Shown here: piece by piece, positions 1-5,290 of the stretch | How positions within the stretch are numbered: position 1 is the first letter of the stretch | How the letters are laid out: every line of letters begins with the position of its first letter | Origin: Modestobacter sp. | GTDB taxonomy: Bacteria > Actinomycetota > Actinomycetes > Mycobacteriales > Geodermatophilaceae | Direction of reading: 5' to 3' | DNA length: 9,573 nt | Assembly (NCBI GenBank): GCA_025966175.1 | Contig: JAOPVN010000397.1 | Location: forward strand, 1 to 9,573 | Made by a program: the position numbers and the translations under genes | Notes under the pieces: model-generated | Seen by the model: only the letters and a program-made list of their open reading frames with translations | What the model was told of the DNA's origin: nothing | The model's database searches: none

Positions 1-164
1 AGGTCACCAGGTCCGCGCTGCAGAGCGCGGCCTCCATCGCGGCGCTGTTGCTGACCACCGAGACGCTCATCGTCGAGCAGGTCCTGGGCAACCCCGGGGC
101 GATCATCGCGCCCGGCTTCGGGGACCTGGCCGAGGGGATGGTCCGACCCTCGAACATCTACTGA
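1..164 (+). CDS. groEL: 60 kDa chaperonin GroEL paralogue, C-terminal end only (5' end outside window)
   Basis: The first 53 complete codons (frame starting at base 3) begin VTRSALQSAASIAALLLTTE, which matches the conserved C-terminal helix of GroEL (VTRSALQNAASIA..LLTTEA). GroEL forms a cytosolic double-ring folding chamber. The usual ending after this helix is a short charged stretch followed by a GGM-rich or, in actinobacteria, His-rich tail. Here there is instead a longer non-canonical tail, with APGFGDLAEG and a RPSNIY terminus, so this is probably a specialised paralogue and not the housekeeping copy. No ATPase residues are visible because the gene is cut by the window edge. The metal transporter gene follows after 32 nt on the same strand, which suggests one operon. 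Family assignment is firm. The specialised role, possibly a dedicated folding partner of a binuclear-iron monooxygenase like MimG, is inference. Confidence 0.9.
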   Translation, partial: VTRSALQSAASIAALLLTTETLIVEQVLGNPGAIIAPGFGDLAEGMVRPSNIY

Positions 165-181
165 CCGCTGAGGACCGGGGT

Positions 182-187
182 GAGGGG
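182..187 (+). promoter_or_regulatory. Ribosome binding site of the NRAMP gene
   Basis: GAGGGG lies 9 nt before the GTG at 197 and supports that start. It sits in the 32-nt gap after the GroEL stop, where no promoter or terminator is apparent, consistent with co-transcription. Confidence 0.6.
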
Positions 188-196
188 ATCGATCCG

Positions 197-1477
197 GTGA
201 GCCCGCCGTTCAGCGGCGGTGACACGGCGACCACGGAGCTGCCCGCGCCCGGGTCGGCGGAGCACCTGCGCCGGCCCGGGACCCGGCCGGTCCGGTGGCG
301 GCTTCCGATCGCCACGCTGGGGCCGGCGTTCCTGGCCGCCGTCGCCTACGTGGATCCGGGCAACGTGGCCACCAACCTGGCGGCGGGCTCCCAATTCGGC
401 GCGGCGCTGCTGTGGGTGGTGGTCACGGCCAGTGCCGTGGGAATCCTGGTGCAGTACCTGTCGAGCAAGCTCGGCCTGGTCACCGGGCGCAACCTGCCCG
501 AGCACTGCCGCGGTGCGATGCCGACCCCGGTCCGGCTGGCCATGTGGCTGCAGGCCGAGATCGTGGTGGTGATGACCGACCTGGCCGAGATCGTCGGCGG
601 GGCGATCGCGCTGCACCTGCTGGTCGGGCTGCCGCTGCCGGCCGGTGCGGTGGTCATGGTGGTGGCGACCTGCGTCGTGCTGGCCGGCAGCGTGCGCGGG
701 CACGGGCTGTTCCGGCCGGTGGTCTTCGCCTCCCTGGGCGTGGTCGGGGTCGGCTTCGTCTACCCGGCGCTGATCTCCGGGGTCGGCGTCGCCGAGGTCG
801 GGGCGGGGCTGGTGCCCGGGCTGGCCGGCGCCGGCAGCGCGTACCTGGCGGCCGGGATCGTCGGGGCGACCGTGATGCCGCACGTGGTGTACCTGCACTC
901 CGGGCTGACCACCGGGGTGCGGTCGGCCAGCGGGCGCGGGGTGCGGCGGCTGCTGCAGGTCAGCCGGGCCGAGGTGCTGGCCGCCATGCTCCTGGCGGCG
1001 GGCGTGAACATCTCGATCATGCTGGCCGGCACGGCCCTGGGCCCGGCGGGGGGCGCCTCCATCGAGTCGGCCCACCGCGCCCTCGCCGGGTCGGCCGGTG
1101 CCGTGGTCGCGGCGCTGTTCGCCGTCGCCTTGCTGGCCTCGAGCTTCGCCTCCACCTGCGTCGGCGTGTACAGCGGCCAGATGATCATGCAGGGGTTCCT
1201 CGACCGGTCGGTGTCGATCTGGCTGCGGCGCGCGGTGTCGGTGGTGCCCGCCCTGGTGGTCCTGCTCGCCGGGCTGAATCCCACGGACGCGCTCGTGCTC
1301 AGTCAGGTGGTGCTCTCCTTCGGCCTGCCCTTCGCCCTGGGTCCGCTGATCTGGTTCACCGCCCGTCGGGCCTCGATGGGGGAGGACCGGAACGCCCCGG
1401 CGACCACCGTCGTCGCCGTCGTCGTCCTGGGTGCGGTCATCGCGCTGAACGTGTTCGTGCTGGTGAGCTCGTGGTGA
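197..1477 (+). CDS. NRAMP-family divalent metal (Mn2+/Fe2+) transporter
   Basis: This 426-residue integral membrane protein should import divalent transition metals, probably with protons. The length and about 11 hydrophobic segments fit bacterial MntH/NRAMP. The TM1 metal-binding motif DPGN is at residues 53-56 (Asp53, Asn56). TM6 carries ATVMPHVVYLHS from Ala224, giving the Ala/Met pair (Ala224, Met227) that contributes a backbone carbonyl and a soft sulphur ligand in NRAMP structures. TM3 has the conserved Asp128/Glu131 (DLAE), the TM8-9 region has GQMIMQGF at 327-334, and TM10 has Gln370. All expected metal-site residues are therefore present. The N-terminal 33 residues are hydrophilic and Pro/Gly-rich. 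Manganese versus iron preference cannot be read from sequence. Linkage to the GroEL paralogue suggests metal supply to its client enzyme, which is inference. Confidence 0.95.
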   Translation: MSPPFSGGDTATTELPAPGSAEHLRRPGTRPVRWRLPIATLGPAFLAAVAYVDPGNVATNLAAGSQFGAALLWVVVTASAVGILVQYLSSKLGLVTGRNLPEHCRGAMPTPVRLAMWLQAEIVVVMTDLAEIVGGAIALHLLVGLPLPAGAVVMVVATCVVLAGSVRGHGLFRPVVFASLGVVGVGFVYPALISGVGVAEVGAGLVPGLAGAGSAYLAAGIVGATVMPHVVYLHSGLTTGVRSASGRGVRRLLQVSRAEVLAAMLLAAGVNISIMLAGTALGPAGGASIESAHRALAGSAGAVVAALFAVALLASSFASTCVGVYSGQMIMQGFLDRSVSIWLRRAVSVVPALVVLLAGLNPTDALVLSQVVLSFGLPFALGPLIWFTARRASMGEDRNAPATTVVAVVVLGAVIALNVFVLVSSW

Positions 1478-1510
1478 GCCCCGCGAACGGGGACCGGGCC
1501 CGCTCACCGC
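1471..1510 (+). terminator. Nested hairpins at the end of the NRAMP gene (putative terminator)
   Basis: GGTGAGC (1473-1479, containing the stop codon) is a perfect reverse complement of GCTCACC (1502-1508). One G-U and one G-C pair extend the stem to 9 bp. Inside it is a second hairpin, CCCCG-CGAA-CGGGG at 1479-1492, which shares one base with the outer stem. There is no U-tract, which is common for actinobacterial terminators. It could instead be a processing or partial-readthrough element before the small downstream genes. Confidence 0.5.
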
Positions 1511-1607
1511 CATGCACCCGACCGCGACGTCGCCGCCCGTGTCGCGGCGGGCGGGCGTCGTGGCGTTCCGGAGTGCTGTCCGTCCTCCCGCTGCGATCGG
1601 AGCTCCG

Positions 1608-1826
1608 ATGTCCTTCGCCTTCCCGCTCTTCTCCCTGGGGCTGCTCGTCGCGGCCGGCTCGGGGCTGACGCTGGCCGTGGCCGGCCTGACCCCCAGCGAG
1701 GCGGTGCCCCGCTGCTGCCGACGGCGGGTCGACACCTTCGCGCGGCGGGCCCGGTTCACGGTGGTGGCCGGGCTGCTGGTCGCGGTGGTGGGGATCGTGG
1801 TCGGCGCGCTCCTGCTCGTCGGCTGA
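1608..1826 (+). CDS. Small two-helix membrane protein of unknown function
   Basis: This 72-residue protein begins MSFAFPLFSLGLLVAAGSG. Hydrophobic segments at about 5-26 and 50-71 flank a short basic loop containing Cys36-Cys37 followed by three arginines, so the loop is likely cytoplasmic. The ATG at 1608 is preferred because GGAG at 1599-1602 lies 5 nt upstream. A longer reading from 1512 would add 32 residues whose codons lose the GC-rich third-position pattern. I recognise no family. It sits about 100 nt after the metal transporter terminator-like hairpin and 4 nt before the next small gene, so these two are probably translated together. Confidence 0.65.
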   Translation: MSFAFPLFSLGLLVAAGSGLTLAVAGLTPSEAVPRCCRRRVDTFARRARFTVVAGLLVAVVGIVVGALLLVG

Positions 1827-1830
1827 GCCG

Positions 1831-2019
1831 GTGTCGAGCCGGGCGGGCGACCCGCACCCGCACCCGGAGCTCGCCCTGGCCTGGAGCCGGCAGGCCCTCG
1901 CCCGCATCCTCGCGGTGGTCGCGCCCGGGCACCGGCTCTGCCGGATCTGCGGCGCCGAGTGGAGCTCCCTGATGTCACCCGACCACGTGTCCGGCCGCCC
2001 GCTCGGCGCCCGGTCCTGA
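1831..2019 (+). CDS. Small CxxC protein of unknown function
   Basis: This 62-residue product starts with GTG, 4 nt after the stop of the small membrane protein. Almost every third codon position is G or C, which supports real coding. It contains one CxxC pair (Cys37, Cys40, in HRLCRICGAEW) near His34, and an HPHP stretch at 9-12, so a single metal site is possible, although two pairs would be expected for a full zinc ribbon. No signal peptide or membrane segment is seen. Its last codons and stop lie in the first unit of a 14-bp tandem repeat, so the C-terminus may have been reshaped by the repeat. I do not recognise the family. Linkage to a metal transporter invites a metal-related guess but does not prove one. 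Confidence 0.5.
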   Translation: MSSRAGDPHPHPELALAWSRQALARILAVVAPGHRLCRICGAEWSSLMSPDHVSGRPLGARS

Positions 2020-2080
2020 GCTGCCGGTCCTGCGTCCTCGGTCCTGAGCCGTCGGTCCTGAGCCGCCGGTCCTGCGTCGT
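2011..2080. repeat. Five-copy 14-bp tandem repeat
   Basis: Five contiguous 14-bp units start at 2011, 2025, 2039, 2053 and 2067, each beginning CGGTCCTG. There are two variants: A (CGGTCCTGAGCYGY, where Y is C or T) in units 1, 3 and 4, and B (CGGTCCTGCGTCST, where S is C or G) in units 2 and 5, giving the order A-B-A-A-B. The two A-B pairs (2011-2038 and 2053-2080) match at 26 of 28 positions. Unit 1 contains the TGA stop of the 62-residue gene. The array lies upstream of the regulator gene, so it is either a slippage-generated minisatellite or an array of protein-binding sites. Confidence 0.85.
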
Positions 2081-2111
2081 CGCGGACGGGGTCGGGAGGC
2101 GCGTCACCGCC

Positions 2112-2117
2112 TACAGT
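2112..2117 (+). promoter_or_regulatory. Possible -10 box of the regulator gene
   Basis: TACAGT fits the actinobacterial -10 pattern TAnnnT and lies 36 nt before the GTG at 2154, between the tandem repeat and the ribosome binding site. No convincing -35 hexamer is visible at 16-18 bp spacing, so the call is weak. Confidence 0.3.
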
Positions 2118-2153
2118 CGACGGCGACGCAACGGCGCGTCGGGAGGTGGCCCC

Positions 2154-3671
2154 GTGACCGATCGTGGTGGCGATCCGGATCCGGACTCGGGTGCGCCCGC
2201 GCCCGTGCCCGTGCCACTCCGCGCGGGTGACCTCTCGCTGCCGTCGGCCCGCCCGCGGGTGGCGGCCTCCTGGGTGCGCAGCCAGCGCTACGGGGTCTCG
2301 CCGGAGGCGGTGGAGCCGGTGTACAGCGGCTCGCTGGTGACCGACTCGCTGTTCTACGAGTGCGGTGCCGAGGTGCTCGGGCGGCTGCACGGCACGCTGG
2401 TCAACGAGCCCCTCGGCCTGATGATCACCGACGCCGAGGGCCTGGTGCTGGCCCGGTGGTCCGCGGACCAGGACATCAACCGCTCCCTGGACCGCGTGCA
2501 CCTGGCACCCGGGTTCTACTTCGGTGAGCGGACCGCGGGGACCAACGGGCTGGGGCTGGCGCTGGCCGACCGCGTCCCCTCGCTGGTGCGGGCCGGCGAG
2601 CACTACGTCGCGCCGCTGCGCCGCTACACCTGCGCCGCGGTGCCGGTGCTGGACCCGCGGACCGGCGACCTCGTCGGCAGCATCAACATGACCACCTGGT
2701 CCGATGCCTCCTCCGACCTGCTGCTGGCGCTGGCCCAGTCCGCCGCCGGCAACACCAGCGCGCTGATGCACGTGCGGGCCGGTGGGCACCCGGTCCGGGG
2801 GATGCCGCGCGGGGAGGTGTTCCACGTCTTCGCCGACCGGTTGCCCGGGGCCGGCCCGGACCCGTGCCCGTCGAGGGCCTGGCGGGACGCCGTCGCCGCC
2901 GCCCGGGAGGCCGTTGCGGCGGGCCGGCTGCTGGCCGTCGTGGGGGAGCCCGGCGCCGGCAAGTCCGCCGTCGCCACCCTGGCCCGGCACGGGAGCCGGC
3001 GGCGGGAGCGCGTGCTGGTCGCCCGTCCGCCGCAGGCCCCGGACGTCGACTCCTGGCTGGCCCTGTGGTCACCGGAGCTGACCGCGCGGGACACCTGCGT
3101 GGTCGTCTCGGGTGCCGACGTGCTGCCGGCCTGGGCCGCCGACGAGCTGGCCGCGGTCCTGGGGACGGCGGCGCCCGGGCCGCTGCGTCCGATGGTGCTC
3201 ACCGCACCCTCGCTGGCGGCCGTGCCCGAGTCGCTGGCGGTGCTGGTCGACTCGGTCATCGAGGTGCCACCGCTGCGGCACCGGATCGAGGACGTCGAGC
3301 CGCTGGCCCGCTCCTTCGCCCGGGAGCACCGGCACCGCGACGTCGACTTCACTCCGCGGGCCCTGCGCGCGCTGGCGGCCTACCCGTGGCCGGAGAACGT
3401 GCGGGAGCTGCGGTCGGTCGTCCGCGAGGCCGCCGCGCGGACCGACGTCGTCGACGTCCAGCACCTGCGGCCGGCGGTGCTCAGCTCCGGCTCGCGGTCG
3501 CTCACCCGGCTCGAGCAGCTGGAGCGCGACGAGATCCTGCGCTGCCTCACCCAGCCGGGCACCACTGCGGTGCAGGCGGCCGCGGAGCTGGGTCTGTCCC
3601 GCGCGACGCTCTACCGGAAGATCGCCCAGTACGGCCTCAAGGTGCGCGGCCGGGAGCACGCCGGGGAGTGA
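2154..3671 (+). CDS. GAF / degenerate AAA+ / Fis-type transcriptional activator (AcoR/MimR-like)
   Basis: This 505-residue regulator starts at GTG 2154, with GGAGG at 2142-2146 placed 7 nt upstream. An in-frame extension to 1959 would run through the tandem repeat and is rejected. The N-terminus has the AcoR-type helix with SWVRSQRYGVSPE at 39-51, then a GAF sensor domain (about 65-205) with the signature FGERTAGTNGLGLAL at 123-137. The central AAA+ domain keeps Walker A (GEPGAGKS, 264-271), the PPLRHRIEDVEPLA segment from 372 and sensor II (WPENVREL, 412-419). The Walker B position (CVVVSGAD, 315-322) lacks the usual Asp-Glu pair, and the sigma-54 contact loop GAFTGA is absent. A Fis-type helix-turn-helix lies at about 455-497. 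It probably senses a small molecule and activates a catabolic operon with ordinary sigma-70-type polymerase. The effector is unknown. Confidence 0.9.
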   Translation: MTDRGGDPDPDSGAPAPVPVPLRAGDLSLPSARPRVAASWVRSQRYGVSPEAVEPVYSGSLVTDSLFYECGAEVLGRLHGTLVNEPLGLMITDAEGLVLARWSADQDINRSLDRVHLAPGFYFGERTAGTNGLGLALADRVPSLVRAGEHYVAPLRRYTCAAVPVLDPRTGDLVGSINMTTWSDASSDLLLALAQSAAGNTSALMHVRAGGHPVRGMPRGEVFHVFADRLPGAGPDPCPSRAWRDAVAAAREAVAAGRLLAVVGEPGAGKSAVATLARHGSRRRERVLVARPPQAPDVDSWLALWSPELTARDTCVVVSGADVLPAWAADELAAVLGTAAPGPLRPMVLTAPSLAAVPESLAVLVDSVIEVPPLRHRIEDVEPLARSFAREHRHRDVDFTPRALRALAAYPWPENVRELRSVVREAAARTDVVDVQHLRPAVLSSGSRSLTRLEQLERDEILRCLTQPGTTAVQAAAELGLSRATLYRKIAQYGLKVRGREHAGE

Positions 3672-3727
3672 GGCCGGTGCGCTACCTGCCGCCCTGATCG
3701 CGCCAGGAGTGCAGCGGCTGGAGAGCG

Positions 3728-3801
3728 CAGGGCCGCCCTGGCCGTCCGGGGATGTGCCGGGTCGGCCTGTCCCGCGCCTGCTGGGCGCGCACACCGGACG
3801 G
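3728..3801 (+). terminator. Nested inverted repeats between regulator and hydrolase (possible terminator)
   Basis: The 181-nt gap 3672-3852 holds no supported gene but three inverted repeats. CAGGG-CCG-CCCTG is at 3728-3740. CGCGCC-TGCTG-GGCGCG is at 3773-3789. The latter is enclosed by the perfect 8-bp pair CCGTCCGG (3742-3749) and CCGGACGG (3794-3801). There is no U-tract. These may end the regulator transcript or structure the leader of the hydrolase mRNA. No clear promoter was found in the gap. Confidence 0.35.
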
Positions 3802-3852
3802 GTGCGTGCTTCGCTGGCCGCGGCGGCACGGTCCTGCGGAGGGAGCCTGGCG

Positions 3853-4755
3853 ATGACGGCACCGGACCAGCACCCCGGGTTCGACGGCTTCGAGCTGTCC
3901 CGGATCGGGGTGGGCGAGGTGACGCTGCGGGTGCGTGTCGGTGGTGCCGGCCCCCCGCTGCTCCTGCTGCACGGCTACCCCGAGACGCACCTGATGTGGG
4001 GTGAGGTTGCGGGCGACCTGGCCCGGGACTTCACCGTCGTCGCACCGGACCTGCGCGGCTACGGGGGGAGCTCCCAGCCTGCGACGGTCCCGACGCACGA
4101 GACGTACGGCAAGAGGGCGATGGCCGCCGACGGGATGGCGCTGATGCACCGGCTGGGCTTCGACCGGTTCGACGTGGCCGGCCACGACCGCGGTGCCCGG
4201 GTGGCCTACCGGATGGCGCTGGACTCCCCGGACGCCGTCCGCCGGCTGACCGTCATGGACGTGATCCCCACCGGTGAGGTCTGGGCCCGCGCCGACGCGC
4301 GTTTCGCGCTGGGCTACTGGCACTGGGCGTTCCTGACGCTGGCCGAGCCCGTTCCGGAGACGGTCATCGGGCACGACCCGGAGCACTTCTTCCTCGACGC
4401 CCAGTTCGGCGGGGCGCTGCGCGGCTTCGCACCCGAGGCCGTCGCCGACTACACCCGGGCCCTGCACGACCGGGCCGTCGTGCACGCCATCTGCGAGGAC
4501 TACCGCGCGGGAGCGAGCTGCGACCGGCAGCTCGACGACGAGGACCGGGCCGCCGGGCGGCGGATCGCCGCCCCGCTGCAGGTGCTGTGGGGGGCCAGGG
4601 GCGCACTAGCCGCCTGGTACGACCCGTTGGCGGTCTGGCGGGACTGGGCCGACGACGTCACCGGCTCGGCCATCGACAGCGGCCACTTCCTGCCCGAGGA
4701 GCAGCCGGCCGCGACGCTGGCGGCCCTGCGCAGCTTCCACACCGCGGGTCGGTGA
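3853..4755 (+). CDS. Alpha/beta-hydrolase, haloacetate (fluoroacetate) dehalogenase type
   Basis: This 300-residue cytosolic protein starts at ATG 3853, with GGAGG at 3838-3842 upstream (10-nt spacing). It has the alpha/beta-hydrolase oxyanion motif HGYP (40-43) and the nucleophile elbow GHDRGAR (110-116). Residues characteristic of fluoroacetate dehalogenase such as RPA1163 all align. They are nucleophile Asp112, carboxylate-binding Arg113 and Arg116, acid Asp136 (MDVIPT), halide-pocket His157-Trp158 (YWHW) and Tyr217 (DYRAG), and catalytic base His278 (SGHF). Such enzymes hydrolyse haloacetates to glycolate and halide. Epoxide hydrolases share the fold and Asp nucleophile, but the DRGAR plus YWHW set favours the dehalogenase. 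The actual halogen preference cannot be read from sequence. The stop overlaps the following mug start by 4 nt (GTGA), so the two are probably translationally coupled. Confidence 0.88.
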   Translation: MTAPDQHPGFDGFELSRIGVGEVTLRVRVGGAGPPLLLLHGYPETHLMWGEVAGDLARDFTVVAPDLRGYGGSSQPATVPTHETYGKRAMAADGMALMHRLGFDRFDVAGHDRGARVAYRMALDSPDAVRRLTVMDVIPTGEVWARADARFALGYWHWAFLTLAEPVPETVIGHDPEHFFLDAQFGGALRGFAPEAVADYTRALHDRAVVHAICEDYRAGASCDRQLDDEDRAAGRRIAAPLQVLWGARGALAAWYDPLAVWRDWADDVTGSAIDSGHFLPEEQPAATLAALRSFHTAGR

Positions 4756-5288
4756 CACCGGGCGCCGTGGTCGCCGCGGAGCGAGGGCCGGCCAAGCCGC
4801 TGCCCGACGTCATTGCCCCCGACCTCGACGTGCTGTTCTGCGGCATCAACCCGTCGCTGATGTCAGCCGCCCGGGGGCACCACTTCGCCCGGCCGGGCAA
4901 CCGGTTCTGGCCCGCGCTGCACCTGGCCGGCCTGACCCCGCGGCGGCTGACCCCCGACGAGGACGGTCTGCTGCCCGGCTTCGGGCTGGGGGTGACCAAC
5001 GTGGTGGCCCGGCCCACCCGGACGGCCGCCGAACTCACCACCGCGGAGCTCCGCGAGGGCGCGGACGAGCTCGCCGACCTGGTCGCCCGGTACCGGCCGC
5101 GGGTCGTCGCCGTCCTCGGCATCACCGCCTGGCGGCTGGCCTTCCACCGGCCGAAGGCCGCACTGGGCCGGCAGCCGGAGCGGATCGGCGGCGCGGAGAC
5201 CTGGGTGGCGCCCAACCCGAGCGGGCTCAACGCCCACCACCAGCTCCCCGACCTGGCCCGCCTCTACCGGCAGCTGCGAGGACCGTGA
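4752..5288 (+). CDS. mug: G:U/T mismatch-specific uracil-DNA glycosylase (Mug, UDG family 2)
   Basis: This 178-residue DNA repair enzyme matches E. coli Mug along its length. Motif 1 is FCGINPSL (29-36), with the active-site Asn33. Then come the NRFW segment (50-53), GVTNVVARPT (80-89, equivalent to GVTKLVDRPT) and motif 2 NPSGLN (155-160), the intercalation loop. Family members excise uracil opposite guanine and 3,N4-ethenocytosine. GTG 4752 overlaps the dehalogenase stop (GTGA). No strong ribosome binding site precedes it, consistent with coupling. GTG 4767 is a possible alternative start. The coding frame stays open further upstream, but that part lies inside the dehalogenase gene and is not Mug-like. 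The 3' end faces the amidohydrolase gene with 2 nt between the stops. Confidence 0.93.
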   Translation: MTPGAVVAAERGPAKPLPDVIAPDLDVLFCGINPSLMSAARGHHFARPGNRFWPALHLAGLTPRRLTPDEDGLLPGFGLGVTNVVARPTRTAAELTTAELREGADELADLVARYRPRVVAVLGITAWRLAFHRPKAALGRQPERIGGAETWVAPNPSGLNAHHQLPDLARLYRQLRGP

Positions 5289-5290
5289 GG

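Noticed and set aside
1512..1607. Upstream in-frame start for the small membrane protein
   Set aside because: Codons here lose the GC-rich third position, there is no good ribosome binding site, and ATG 1608 has GGAG 5 nt upstream.
2011..2080. CRISPR array
   Set aside because: The units are 14 bp and directly contiguous, with no spacers and no cas genes nearby; it is a simple tandem repeat.
158..2107. Very long minus-strand open frame opposite the NRAMP and small genes
   Set aside because: It is antisense to a clear NRAMP gene, has a low-complexity Arg/Gly/His/Asp composition typical of shadow frames in very GC-rich DNA, and runs through the tandem repeat.
1959..2153. Upstream in-frame extension of the regulator
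   Set aside because: It would overlap the 62-residue gene and translate the 14-bp repeat; GTG 2154 has an excellent GGAGG site and begins the AcoR-like protein.
4587..4751. Upstream in-frame extension of Mug
   Set aside because: It lies wholly inside the dehalogenase gene and shows no similarity to Mug, whose homology begins around residue 19 of the 178-residue form.
3853..4755. Epoxide hydrolase as the main call for the alpha/beta-hydrolase
   Set aside because: The fold and Asp nucleophile fit, but the DRGAR elbow, YWHW motif and DYRAG tyrosine are the fluoroacetate dehalogenase set; kept only as a fallback.
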